From NCBI RefSeq assembly GCF_034006335.1, contig NZ_JAWDIQ010000001.1: a DNA stretch of 64,000 bases. One strand, given 5' to 3'. The notes beneath the pieces were generated by a model, which was given only the letters and a program-made list of their open reading frames with translations, ran no database searches and had not been told where the DNA came from. Of this stretch, positions 29,719-38,974 are shown piece by piece (position 1 is the stretch's first letter; each line of letters begins with the position of its first letter). Both the position numbers and the translations under genes were made by a program. Source of the stretch: Paracerasibacillus soli (GTDB taxonomy: Bacteria; Bacillota; Bacilli; Bacillales; Amphibacillaceae).

Positions 29719-30494
29719 ATGGAGAAAAAGAATGTCGTTTCAATTGAAGATCGTATTCCGAAATTGAAACAAGCACGTAAAAAAAAGGCGAATAGGCGGC
29801 TTATTTTGTACCTTTCTATATTTTTCTTCTTAATTACAATAATTGTCTATCTCCAGTCCCCGCTAAGTCATGTAAAAACAATTGTAATAAATGGTAACAT
29901 CATTCTGGATGATGCTGAGATAATGAATGAAAGTGGATTGATAAAGAATACGAGTATTTGGACAATAAATAAAGAGAAAATGAAAACGGTACTTGAGAAA
30001 GATCCGATTATACAATCAGCAAATGTCAAACGGAAATTACCGTGGACGGTTGAAATAACAGTCAAAGAGCAACGTTTAATCGGATTTATTAAACAGAAGA
30101 ATGATTATTATCCATTATTAGCAAATGGGAGTGTATTAAAAGATCGCAACCAGTCAATTCCAAAAGGTGAAGCGCCAATTTTATTTTCATTTACGGAGCA
30201 AGAGCAAATACAAAAAATATCGGATGAATTACATAAGTTACCACATGATATCATAAATTTAATTTCTGAAATTCATTGGGAACCAACAAAAACGAATAAA
30301 AATAAAATAATCCTTTACATGAATGATGGGTACACCGTTTCGGGACAATGCGGGACTTCGCGGATAAGATGCAGCTGTATCCGTCAATCGTTAGTCAATT
30401 AGATCCGAAAAAAACTGGTATTATTCATATCGGTGTGGGTACATATTTTGAAGAATATGCCGATAAAGAAAAAGAAGATAAGAAAAATGAATAA
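29719..30494 (+). CDS. divIB: Cell division protein DivIB (FtsQ), one frameshift
   Basis: Bitopic divisome protein that stabilises FtsL and DivIC. A basic cytoplasmic N-terminus and one transmembrane helix (about residues 28-48, LILYLSIFFFLITIIVYL) are followed by an extracellular POTRA domain (VKTIVINGNIILDDAEI...) and the FtsQ/DivIB beta domain. The frame breaks near 30345, one A missing within YTVSGTMRDFADKMQLYPSI. The corrected product of about 258 aa ends ADKEKEDKKNE. The ylxW, ylxX and sbp genes that follow it in B. subtilis are absent, so ftsA is next. Confidence 0.9.
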
Positions 30495-30646
30495 AAATAG
30501 AGGATTATTCAGGTTTTTATGGAAATATATATTATAAGTTTCTTTTTTTCATTAACTCCGATAAAATGATAGATTATAATAGTAGTGAAAGTTTCATAAA
30601 AGCAACGAAGATTCGACGAAAGTTATTGATTAGGAGGTGCCTTTCT

Positions 30647-31930
30647 TTGCAAAATAGTGAAATTTTAGTAAGCCTTGATATAGGTACGTCAAAAGTAAAA
30701 GTAATCATTGGTGAGATAACGAATGATTCATTAAATATTATCGGTGTTGGTAGTGCGGAGAGCAAAGGAATGAGAAAAGGTGCAATTGTTGACATCGATC
30801 AAACTGTTCACTCGATAAAAAATGCAGTTGAACAAGCTGAACGTATGGTTGGTATGCAAATTGAACGCGTTGTCGTTGGGATAAGTGGTAACCATATTCA
30901 ACTTCAACCATGTCATGGTGTTGTTGCTGTTCAAAATGAGAATAGAGAAATCGATGATGTAGATGTTGCTAGAGTAATAGAGGGAGCACAAGTTATTTCA
31001 ATTCCTCCTGAGCGTGAAATTATTGATGTCATTCCAAAGCAATTTATAGTAGATGGCTTAGACGAGATTACAGATCCGCGTGGAATGATTGGTGTACGCT
31101 TGGAAATGGAAGGTACAATTATTACGTGCTCAAAAACAGTTTTACATAACATTTTAAAATGTGTAGAATTGGCTAACTTACAAATTGCCGATATTTGTTT
31201 ACAACCACTTGCAGCCGGAGAAGTTGCGCTATCTAAAGATGAACAAAATCTTGGTGTAGCAATGATAGATATCGGTGGTGGATGTACGACTGTATCTATT
31301 TTTGAAAACGAACATATCGTATCCACAAGTGTAGTGCCTTTAGGTGGTGACAATATTACGAAAGATATCTCGATTGGTTTAAGAACAACCACTGAAGAAG
31401 CAGAAAATATTAAACGAAATTTTGGACATGCATATTATAATGATGCACAAGAAGAGGAAGTATTTCAAGTTTCAATGATAGGAAGTAATAAGACTGCAAC
31501 ATACACACAGTTGCATATTGCTGATATTATAGAAGCAAGATTAGAAGAAATTTATGCTTACGTGGTAAGAGAATTACGTAAAATGGGATATCATGAACTT
31601 CCTGGAGGTTATGTTTTAACAGGAGGAACAATGAAAATGCCAGGTGTTTTAGATTTGGCACAAGATATCTTTCAACAAAATGTAAGAGTTGCGATACCAG
31701 ATTATATTGGTGTTCGTGAACCACAATTTACAGCAGGTGTAGGAATCTTGCAATTTTCATATCGAAATGCGAAAATACAAGGAAAAGATTTATTTCCATC
31801 TGTTTCAATGCAAATGCAAGAAACGAATATGAAACGTGTAAAAAGTCAACCCCAAAAACAAGGGGAACCGAAGACGAAGAAGAAAAAGGATTCTAGTTTT
31901 GCGAATATATTTAAATACTTCTTCGATTAA
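30647..31930 (+). CDS. ftsA: Cell division protein FtsA
   Basis: Actin-like ATPase that tethers FtsZ filaments to the membrane. Motifs: ILVSLDIGTSKVKVIIGE (phosphate-1), MIDIGGGCTTVSIFENE (phosphate-2) and GGYVLTGGTMKMPGV (adenosine), with the 1C domain between. The C-terminus SSFANIFKYFFD is an amphipathic membrane-targeting helix, separated by a Lys/Gln-rich linker. The start is TTG 30647 with AGGAGGTG 7 nt ahead; an in-frame upstream ATG at 30566 has none. Intact, 427 aa. Confidence 0.96.
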   Translation: MQNSEILVSLDIGTSKVKVIIGEITNDSLNIIGVGSAESKGMRKGAIVDIDQTVHSIKNAVEQAERMVGMQIERVVVGISGNHIQLQPCHGVVAVQNENREIDDVDVARVIEGAQVISIPPEREIIDVIPKQFIVDGLDEITDPRGMIGVRLEMEGTIITCSKTVLHNILKCVELANLQIADICLQPLAAGEVALSKDEQNLGVAMIDIGGGCTTVSIFENEHIVSTSVVPLGGDNITKDISIGLRTTTEEAENIKRNFGHAYYNDAQEEEVFQVSMIGSNKTATYTQLHIADIIEARLEEIYAYVVRELRKMGYHELPGGYVLTGGTMKMPGVLDLAQDIFQQNVRVAIPDYIGVREPQFTAGVGILQFSYRNAKIQGKDLFPSVSMQMQETNMKRVKSQPQKQGEPKTKKKKDSSFANIFKYFFD

Positions 31931-32044
31931 TGAACAAAGACATACAAATAGGAGACGAGCATCTGTTGCCTAACTGTATAATCAAATGTAACGTAAAGAT
32001 AAAATAAAGTCGTGTAATTTATGCATATTAGGAGGAACGAATAT

Positions 32045-33185
32045 ATGTTGGACTTTGACATGGAAATGGATCAATTGGCAACAATTAAAGTCATCGGGGT
32101 AGGTGGCGGAGGAAATAACGCAGTGAATCGTATGATTGAACATGGTGTTGAAGGTGTAGAATTTATTGCGGTTAATACAGACGCGCAAGCCCTAAATCTA
32201 TCAAAAGCTGAAGTGAAATTACAAATTGGTACAAAACTAACACGCGGTCTTGGTGCAGGTGCAAACCCCGAGGTCGGAAAAAAAGCAGCCGAAGAAAGTA
32301 GAGAACAAATTGAAGAAGCACTACAGGGTGCCGATATGATTTTTGTTACTGCTGGAATGGGCGGTGGTACTGGAACTGGTGCTGCGCCAATCATTGCCCA
32401 AATTTCGAAAGAATTAGGTGCACTTACTGTAGGAGTTGTGACAAGACCTTTTTCATTTGAAGGAAGAAGAAGATCGACACAAGCAATTTCCGGTATTGAT
32501 TCCCTAAAAGAGGCGGTAGACACATTAATTGTCATTCCAAATGACCGATTACTAGAAATTGTAGATAAAAACACGCCGATGCTAGAAGCATTTCGTGAGG
32601 CTGATAACGTCTTACGCCAAGGTGTTCAAGGTATCTCAGATTTGATTGCTAAACCAGGTTTAATTAACGTTGACTTTGCGGACGTTAAAACAATTATGTA
32701 TGATAAAGGTTCTGCTTTAATGGGAATTGGTGTTGCGACCGGTGAGAATCGGGCAACAGAGGCAGCGAAAAAAGCAATTTCTTCCCCTCTACTTGAAACT
32801 TCAATTGATGGTGCACATGGTATTTTAATGAATATTACTGGTGGAACAAACTTAAGTTTATATGAAGTTCAAGAAGCAGCTGATTTAGTGACAACAGCAG
32901 CAGATGAAGAGGTAAACGTTATATTTGGATCGGTCATTAATGATAATTTGAAGGACGAGATTATTGTAACGGTTATTGCAACAGGATTTGACGAGGCGAA
33001 ACAAGCTCAACAACCTCCACGTCAACGCCCGGTTATGAATCACCAGCAAGTTGCGGCTACAAGGGCTAATGAAGAGCCTGTAAAAGAGCAGCCACAAAAT
33101 GATTACAATAAACAACCAAGAAGAAGAAGATATATTGGATATACCGACATTTTTAAGAAATCGTAATCGCAACCGAAACCACTAA
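32045..33185 (+). CDS. ftsZ: Cell division protein FtsZ, frameshift just before the C-terminal peptide
   Basis: Tubulin-like GTPase forming the Z-ring. Motifs: IKVIGVGGGGNNAVNRM, the GTP loop TAGMGGGTGTGAAP (about residues 103-116), NVDFADVKTIM, and the variable linker rich in Gln/Pro. The apparent frame ends in an Arg run. Shifting by one at the GAA repeat near 33120 gives EEEDILDIPTFLRNRNRNRNH with stop at 33183-33185, restoring the conserved C-terminal peptide that binds FtsA and SepF. The corrected length is about 379 aa. AGGAGG is 8-9 nt before ATG 32045. Confidence 0.95.
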
Positions 33186-33208
33186 TTAAATAGTACAATA
33201 GATTAAAA

Positions 33209-33272
33209 GAGGAACTGAATTTCAACATTTACATGAAATACGATGTAAGTGGGAGAATCAGTTTCTTTTTAT
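33209..33272 (+). terminator. Probable terminator after ftsZ
   Basis: GGAACTGA (about 33211-33218) pairs with TCAGTTTC (about 33258-33265) with a G-U pair, followed by TTTTTATT. A 39-base partly structured loop separates the arms. Confidence 0.5.
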
Positions 33273-33344
33273 TGCTATTTAACTGGGCTCTACGTCAAAT
33301 GACGTTGGTATTGAATTTTAGTCAATTCAAAAATGTATTTGGTT

Positions 33345-33387
33345 ATCACACGCTAGGGAAGTGGTGCTGCCCTAGCGTGTGATTTTA
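33345..33387. terminator. Strong 14-bp hairpin, terminator-like
   Basis: ATCACACGCTAGGG (33345-33358) and CCCTAGCGTGTGAT (33370-33383) are perfect complements with an 11-base loop. Only TTT follows, so termination strength is uncertain. Confidence 0.6.
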
Positions 33388-33430
33388 TAAATCATTTTCA
33401 TAAACATCATCCCACAATACTAGTTGTCCG

Positions 33431-33545
33431 TAATGAAAATGACCGACTCCTGTCGGAAAGCACGTGTCTGAAGACCCCACAGGAAGCGGGTTTTGCTTCC
33501 GAGGAGGCTGAAGCCGTGCCCACGGAAAGCGTGTCAATTTTCATG
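33431..33545. repeat. Structured Bacillaceae intergenic repeat
   Basis: An outer stem ATGAAAATGAC/GTCAATTTTCAT (about 33433-33443 and 33533-33544, with one bulge) closes nested elements. These are CCTGT/ACAGG, the hairpin GGAAGCGGGTTTTGCTTCC and CCGTGCCCACGG. The last element, plus the following AAAGCG, is shared with 6721-6740. The layout suggests a folded RNA or a mobile palindromic repeat. From memory closely related sequences recur in intergenic regions of bacilli; function unknown. Confidence 0.65.
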
Positions 33546-33784
33546 TAGAACAACGGTATGTACGCACCATTTAATATTCTTCCTCCAACAACTACTTTTG
33601 GCCTATGAAATTAATTCGTGTAAACAAGAAAACGACGCTGCCGAGATTTGACCACCGACGTCATTTATTGTACAACCTTTAACTGACGATAAGACCCCTT
33701 CTTTAAGAATTCGAGGGAACATCAAACGACTGGTTAATGAGAAAACGTTCTCTCTTTCTGCCCTATTTCATACAATTCATATAC

Positions 33785-33871
33785 TCCGACAAACTATCCA
33801 ATAACTAGCTAAAATTAGTGCTTCATATGATACAAGATGTGACAGACTTTGCAAATAGAATAGGATATACT
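33785..33871 (+). promoter_or_regulatory. Candidate spoIIG promoter with Spo0A box
   Basis: GTGACA (33839-33844) and TATACT (33866-33871) are 21 bp apart. The spoIIG promoter of B. subtilis likewise has well-matched hexamers at an over-long spacing (22 bp) and needs Spo0A~P. TTTGTCGGA on the minus strand (33785-33793) matches the 0A box TTTGTCGAA at 8 of 9 positions, about 46 bp upstream of the -35. Confidence 0.6.
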
Positions 33872-33942
33872 CATAATTAGTTTCCATGATTTTCTTAAAT
33901 TGCAATTTTCAATCCTTCTATTATGAACGGAGGGAGGTTGAT

Positions 33943-34862
33943 ATGACCCTTTATTTAGATGCAGTTTGGCTGCTGAACTTTCTTTTAGACGGGATGCTTT
34001 TGCTCATAACTCAAGCTATCTTAAAAGAACAATCATCAAGATATAGGGTGTTATTTGGTGCTACGATTGCCTCTTTATTAGTACCAATCACGCTCTTTTT
34101 CCCAAACACATTTCTTACAAGTTTTATAGGGAAATGTATATACTCTATCCTTATCATACGTTCTACATTTCGTTTTTATACGATAACTAGATTTATGAAA
34201 CAATTGATGACATTTTATTTTGTATCTTTTGCAGTAGGAGGTGGTTTACTAGCCTTCCATTTTTTATTACAAAATAACTTTGTTTTGTCAGAGTCTGGTT
34301 TTCTAACTTTTCATAGTGGTTTAGGTGATCCGGTTAGTTGGTCTTTTGTGGTGATAGGATTTCCGATTGTATTATATTTTACAAAAAGACATATGGACAA
34401 GCATACATTTGATAAGATTCGCTATGATCAAATGTATCCAGTTACCATTACGATTAAAGAGCAAACTTTTCATACAATAGGGTATATTGATAGTGGTAAT
34501 CAACTAATAGATCCTATTTCAAAAAAACACGTCGTGATTTGCGATGAAATATTTTTGCAGCAATGGTTTACAAAAGAAGAGTGGAAAAACTACGGCAAGC
34601 ATATGAAAGCATGCAATTTGATGAATTACCTCTTCAATGGCAATCATTTGTCCAAGTTATTCCATTTCACGGTGTAGATGGAAAAAGTAATTATCTGCTC
34701 GGTATTCGACCTAGTCAAGTAGTGGTGTTTTATGATGAAAAGGAAATTGTTACAAATCAAGTGATCATTGGTGTGCAGTTTAATCGGTTAACAAGTGACC
34801 ATCGTTATCATTGCTTACTCCATCCACACATAGTGACGTTGCACGGTGAATATTCGGCTTAG
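33943..34862 (+). CDS. spoIIGA: SpoIIGA, pro-sigma-E processing protease, one frameshift
   Basis: Membrane-embedded aspartic protease that removes the pro-sequence of sigma-E in the mother cell when triggered by SpoIIR. Five hydrophobic segments occupy the N-terminal half (residues about 1-150). The catalytic motif is GYIDSGNQLIDP (Asp near residue 184). The frame breaks near 34583, GGG to GG before EKLRQAYESMQFDELPLQW. The corrected length is about 306 aa. The start is ATG 33943 after GGAGGGAGG. The gene pairs with sigE as in B. subtilis. Confidence 0.92.
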
Positions 34863-34909
34863 AGGAAAATCCATGCATGAGAACATTACGATACAGGGAG
34901 AGAGAATAA

Positions 34910-35628
34910 TTGAAGCTCTTGAAGTTGAAAATACGGTTATTATGGCTAAAAATTCGTATGAAATTAGGTTTTAAACCAGATGAAATATATTATATTGGTG
35001 GTAGTGAAGCACTACCACCGCCATTATCAAAAGATGAAGAACGAGAATTATTAATTCGTTTACCTAAGGGAGATCAATCAGCTAGAGCAATGTTGATAGA
35101 GCGAAACTTGCGGCTTGTTGTATATATTGCAAGGAAATTTGAAAACACAGGAATAAACATTGAGGACTTGATTAGTATTGGTACAATTGGGCTGATAAAA
35201 GCGGTTAATACGTTTAATCCTGAAAGAAAAATCAAGTTAGCTACATATGCTTCTCGATGTATAGAAAATGAAATATTAATGTTTTTACGTAGAAATAATA
35301 AAATTAGGTCCGAAATTTCCTTTGACGAACCATTAAATATTGATTGGGATGGTAATGAATTATTATTGTCAGATGTTTTAGGAACAGATGAAGATATTAT
35401 TACGAGAGATTTGGAGGCAAAAGTTGATAAAAACTTATTGAAGAGTGCGCTAAGTCAACTGAACCAGCGTGAAAAGCAAATTATGGAACTTCGTTTTGGA
35501 TTAATAGGGAGGAAGCGAAAACACAAAAGGATGTTGCAGATATGTTAGGTATTTCACAATCATATATTTCACGTTTAGAAAAGAAAATTATTAAGCGACT
35601 AAAAAAAGAATTTAATAAAATGGTTTAA
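34910..35628 (+). CDS. sigE: RNA polymerase sigma-E, mother-cell specific, one frameshift
   Basis: First mother-cell sigma factor of sporulation, made as an inactive precursor. The N-terminal hydrophobic/basic pro-sequence (MKLLKLKIRLLWLKIRMKLGF) precedes DEIYYIGGSEALPPPLSKDEE. Region 2 is NLRLVVYIARKFENTGINIEDL and region 4 helix-turn-helix GISQSYISRLEKKIIKRLKKEF. The frame breaks near 35507, where GGGG has become GGG within FGLIGEEAKTQKDVADML. The corrected length is about 239 aa, as in B. subtilis. TTG start at 34910 with GGGAGAGAG upstream. Confidence 0.95.
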
Positions 35629-35695
35629 ACGTTTATTTGTACAAGTATAGACGACGTTTGCCAATTTTTATATAGGTAATTTTATAATACCCCGT

Positions 35696-35724
35696 GCATA
35701 AAAACCTCTGCAGCGGAGATACTG
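35696..35724 (+). promoter_or_regulatory. Candidate sigma-F/sigma-G promoter of sigG
   Basis: GCATA (35696-35700) matches the sigma-F -35 GYWTA, and GGAGATACTG (35715-35724) matches 9 of 10 positions of GGHNANWNTW, with a 14-bp spacer. It lies 36 bp before sigG. sigG is sigma-F dependent and autoregulated in B. subtilis. Confidence 0.65.
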
Positions 35725-35759
35725 ACCTTGAACAGCATCTCCAAGCAGGAGGGTAAAGA

Positions 35760-36538
35760 ATGACTAGACATAAAGTAGTAATATGCGGAGTTGACACATC
35801 AAAATTACCTGTCTTAAAGAATGAAGAAATGAAGGTTCTTTTCAAGGAAATGCAGTCCGGGATATATCTGCAAGAGAAAAACTAGTGAATGGTAATTTAC
35901 GATTAGTTTTAAGTGTAATTCAACGTTTCAACAATCGCGGAGAATATGTAGATGATTTATTCCAAGTAGGTTGTATTGGTCTAATGAAGTCCATTGATAA
36001 CTTTGATTTAAGCCACAATGTGAGATTTTCTACATATGCAGTTCCAATGATTATTGGTGAGATTCGCCGATACTTACGTGATAACAATCCAATTCGAGTT
36101 TCAAGATCATTACGTGATACGGCGTACAAGGCGTTACAAGTGCGGGAAAAGCTAATTAATAAAACATCAAAAGAACCAACACCAATGGAGATTGCAGAGG
36201 AAATGGGGATTCCCCATTCAGACATTGTCTTTGCTATGGATGCCATTCAAGATCCTGTGTCATTATTTGAACCAATTTACAATGATGGTGGAGATCCAAT
36301 TTATGTGTTAGATCAAATTAGTGATGACAAAGAAAAGGATGACTCATGGGCGGACAAGCTATCTCTAAAAGAGGGGATGCACCGTTTAAACGAAAGGGAA
36401 AAGTTAATATTGAACAAACGATTTTTCCAAGGAAAAACACAAATGGAAGTAGCAGATGAAATTGGCATATCCCAAGCACAAGTTTCTCGATTGGAAAAGG
36501 CAGCAATTCAACAAATGAATAAGGAAATGTTTAAATAA
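35760..36538 (+). CDS. sigG: RNA polymerase sigma-G, forespore specific, one frameshift
   Basis: Late forespore sigma factor. It starts MTRHKVVICGVDTSKLPVL, an N-terminus diagnostic of SigG. Region 2 is NLRLVLSVIQRFNNRGEYVDDLFQVGCIGLMKSIDNFD, and the region 4 helix-turn-helix is GISQAQVSRLEKAAIQQM. The frame breaks near 35857, GGGG to GGG in MQSGDISAREKLVNG. The corrected length is about 259 aa. GGAGGG precedes ATG 35760. It follows sigE by 131 bp, with its own promoter in the gap. Confidence 0.96.
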
Positions 36539-36548
36539 AATATGAAAA

Positions 36549-36595
36549 TGGAAAAAAGGAATGGGTCGAATAAAATGTACCTGTTCCTTTTTTCT
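36549..36595 (+). terminator. Intrinsic terminator after sigG
   Basis: AAAAGGAATGGGT (36554-36566) pairs with ACCTGTTCCTTTT (36579-36591) using two G-U pairs, followed by further Ts. Confidence 0.75.
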
Positions 36596-36662
36596 GTCTA
36601 TAAACACTATATTAAAATCTAGGAATGATGCATATAAATGTAAGTAAAGGGGTGATTTTTAC

Positions 36663-36941
36663 ATGGTATTACTATCTGAGTTACAATTAAAAGAAGTAGT
36701 TGAAATAAAAAATGGAAAAAGGCTCGGTCATATTGCCGATTTGGAAATTGATCCCGATTTAGGTAGAATTATAGCGATTATAATTTATATACGTGATAAA
36801 GGAAGCTTTTTTGGAAAAGCAGAAGAAATATTTATATACTGGAATCAAATTGTTACAATTGGTACAGATGTTATTTTAGTAAAAGATGTGTCAGAAACGC
36901 AATATTATGATCAAATAAATACGAACTATGATTCGATATAG
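36663..36941 (+). CDS. ylmC: YlmC/YmxH family PRC-barrel sporulation protein
   Basis: Product of 92 aa with a PRC-barrel fold: LSELQLKEVVEIKNGKRLGHIADLEIDPDLGRI followed by KAEEIFIYWNQIVTIGTDVILV. The YlmC/YmxH family is widespread in spore formers, with no biochemical function assigned. AAAGGGGTG precedes the ATG. Intact. It lies between sigG and ylmD as in B. subtilis, where ylmA comes first; ylmA is absent here. Confidence 0.85.
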   Translation: MVLLSELQLKEVVEIKNGKRLGHIADLEIDPDLGRIIAIIIYIRDKGSFFGKAEEIFIYWNQIVTIGTDVILVKDVSETQYYDQINTNYDSI

Positions 36942-37004
36942 TTAAAACAAAGGTCTCAATAGCAGAAATATGGTAAAATAAACGTGGTAAGGGAGGATGT
37001 AAAT

Positions 37005-37817
37005 TTGAAACTTGAGCCATTTCATCATTCTCATGAAATGTATTTAAATATAGAAAAATGGGAACAATTGGATACAAATTTAAAAGTAGGCTTTACAACT
37101 AGAAACGGTGGTGTTAGTGCCGCGCCATTCCATGCGCTTAATATGGGGTTGCATGTAAAAGATAATCCAGAACATGTACGGTTAAATCGGGAATATTTGG
37201 CCACATCATTAAAATTACCACTTGAAAATTGGGTTTGTGGAGAACAAATTCATCAGACAACTGTTCATGTTGTGAAAAAGGAAGATAGCGGGAAAGGTGC
37301 TACAGATATTTCCACTACGATACGAAACGTCGATGGATTTATTACAAAAGAAACAGGCATCCTATGCACCGCTTTTTTTGCGGATTGTGTACCACTTTAT
37401 TTTTTTGATCCTACGACTTCATATATTGGCATTGCACACGCGGGTTGGAAAGGTAGTGTTTCACGTATGGCGGAGGCAATGGTTAATAGCTTCATAAGTC
37501 ACGGTGTACAAGTTGAAAACTTGCAGGTCGTCATAGGACCATGTATTTCAAAAGATTATTATGAAGTAGATCATCGTGTCGTTGACAATATACCGATACA
37601 GTTTAGAGAAAAGACGGTTACACCGCTTCGAGATAAACACTATTTATTAGACTTAAAACAGTTAAATGTAGAAATTCTTTTACAATGTGGTGTGCTTCGT
37701 AATAACATAGATATAACGGATTTATGTACATTTCGTAATGAAGATTTATTTTACTCACATCGACGAGATGGCGGAAAGACTGGACGTATGTTAGCCTATA
37801 TTGGATATATTTCTTGA
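37005..37817 (+). CDS. ylmD: YlmD, laccase-domain (YfiH/PgeF) protein
   Basis: Member of the YfiH/PgeF family, annotated as polyphenol oxidase; related proteins have purine nucleoside phosphorylase or peptidoglycan-editing activity. The metal site is visible as the His of EQIHQ, FADCVP (Cys) and IAHAGWKG (His), with VIGPCISKDYYEV after. About 270 aa, intact. The start is TTG 37005, 8 nt after GGGAGGATG; an upstream GTG at 36984 precedes that site. Confidence 0.85.
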   Translation: MKLEPFHHSHEMYLNIEKWEQLDTNLKVGFTTRNGGVSAAPFHALNMGLHVKDNPEHVRLNREYLATSLKLPLENWVCGEQIHQTTVHVVKKEDSGKGATDISTTIRNVDGFITKETGILCTAFFADCVPLYFFDPTTSYIGIAHAGWKGSVSRMAEAMVNSFISHGVQVENLQVVIGPCISKDYYEVDHRVVDNIPIQFREKTVTPLRDKHYLLDLKQLNVEILLQCGVLRNNIDITDLCTFRNEDLFYSHRRDGGKTGRMLAYIGYIS

Positions 37818-37850
37818 ATTGGCTTTAAGAATGGGGAGGAGTAATAGAAA

Positions 37851-38521
37851 GTGTGTGTGAAGGAAAATGTAGAGAAAATCAATGCTAATATTGTACAAGC
37901 ATGTAAAAGAAGTAATCGTAATCCGGAAGAAATTACGATTATTGGTGTTACAAAATATGTTACAATAGAACGAACAAAAGAAACACTTGCTGCAGGAGTA
38001 ACGAATATTGGTGAAAATAGAACAGAAGGATTTTTGGAAAAGTACCGTCACATTGAAAAACAAGCAAATTGGCATTTTATTGGAACATTACAATCAAGAA
38101 AAACACGAGATGTTGTGAATAAAGTGACTGCAATTCATTCACTTGATCGGCTCTCTCTGGCAAAGGAGATTCAAAAACGTGCTGAAAAAACAGTGGATTG
38201 TTTTATTCAAGTGAATATAAGTGGAGAGACATCTAAACACGGTATTCAACAGACCAGGTTCATTCTTTTTTACATAAATTAGAAACCTTTAATAAAATAC
38301 GCGTCATTGGTTTGATGACGATGGCTCCTTATACAAACGATGAACAGGAAATAAGAGGGGTCTTTAGCGACTTGCGTATGTTACGTGATGAAATAATTGC
38401 AGAAAATTTATCATATGCTCCTTGTAAATATTTATCCATGGGTATGAGCAATGATTATGAAATAGCAATTGAAGAAGGAGCAACACATATTCGATTAGGA
38501 TCGAAACTAGTCGGACCATAA
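37851..38521 (+). CDS. ylmE: YlmE, YggS/PROSC pyridoxal-phosphate-binding protein, one frameshift
   Basis: PLP homeostasis protein of the YggS family. ITIIGVTKYVTIERTKETL carries the PLP Lys (about residue 34). Other motifs are GENRTEGFLEKY, WHFIGTLQSRK, FIQVNISGETSKHGI and LSMGMSNDYEIAIEEGATHIRLGS. The frame breaks near 38256, CCC to CC in QQTQVHSFLHKL. The corrected length is about 223 aa. The GTG at 37851 is used, GTG 37857 is possible; GGGGAGGAG is upstream. Its place before sepF is conserved in Gram-positives. Confidence 0.9.
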
Positions 38522-38532
38522 GGGGTGACGTG

Positions 38533-38974
38533 ATGAGCATAAAAGATAAGTTTAAAAACTTTTTCTCGGTGGAAGATGAATATGAATATATCGAAGAACA
38601 AGTTCCCGTGCCTGCATCTATCGACAATCGTCATGAACCAAAAGTAGTGAATTTAACGGCAGTACAGCAAGCAAATGCAAAGATGGTTCTCTCTATGAGC
38701 CAAAATCTTATGCAGAGGTACAAGAAATAGCCGATCACATTGTTAATCGAAAATCGGTTGTCGTAAATTTACAACGTGTTGAACATGCAGAGGCAAAGCG
38801 GATGATTGATTTTCTTAGTGGAACAATCTATGCATTGAATGGAAATATGCAAAAGCTAGGGACACAAACATTTTTATGCGCACCGATAATGTAGATATTT
38901 CTGGTGTAATATCAGATTCAGATACACCTGTTAGAGAAAAGGATTATAAAAAAAGGTGGCAAGATAGATGGTAG
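38533..38974 (+). CDS. sepF: Cell division protein SepF, two frameshifts
   Basis: Z-ring anchor: an N-terminal amphipathic helix (SIKDKFKNFFSV) binds membrane and the C-terminal domain polymerises into rings that align FtsZ filaments. Core motifs are YAEVQEIADHIVNRKSVVVNLQRV and AKRMIDFLSGTIYALNGNMQKLG. Frames break near 38690 (one base missing before YEPKSYAEV) and 38886 (GG to G in LCAPDNVDISG). The corrected length is about 147 aa. ATG 38533 follows AGGGGTGA. Overlaps ylmG by 7 nt. Confidence 0.93.

Larger units (their letters stand above)
33186..33942. other. Long intergenic region ftsZ-spoIIGA
   Basis: This 757-bp gap holds a terminator-like hairpin, a strong GC-rich hairpin, a folded Bacillaceae repeat and the spoIIG promoter region (all annotated separately). 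In B. subtilis the protease genes bpr and bpf lie here. I see no remnant of them and no credible ORF. The stretch 33546-33780 shows nothing I can assign. Confidence 0.7.

Noticed and set aside
30931..32574. Antisense ORFs of 150-170 codons within ftsA and ftsZ
   Set aside because: They lie wholly opposite conserved genes and show no family motifs; codon use of the sense strand explains them.
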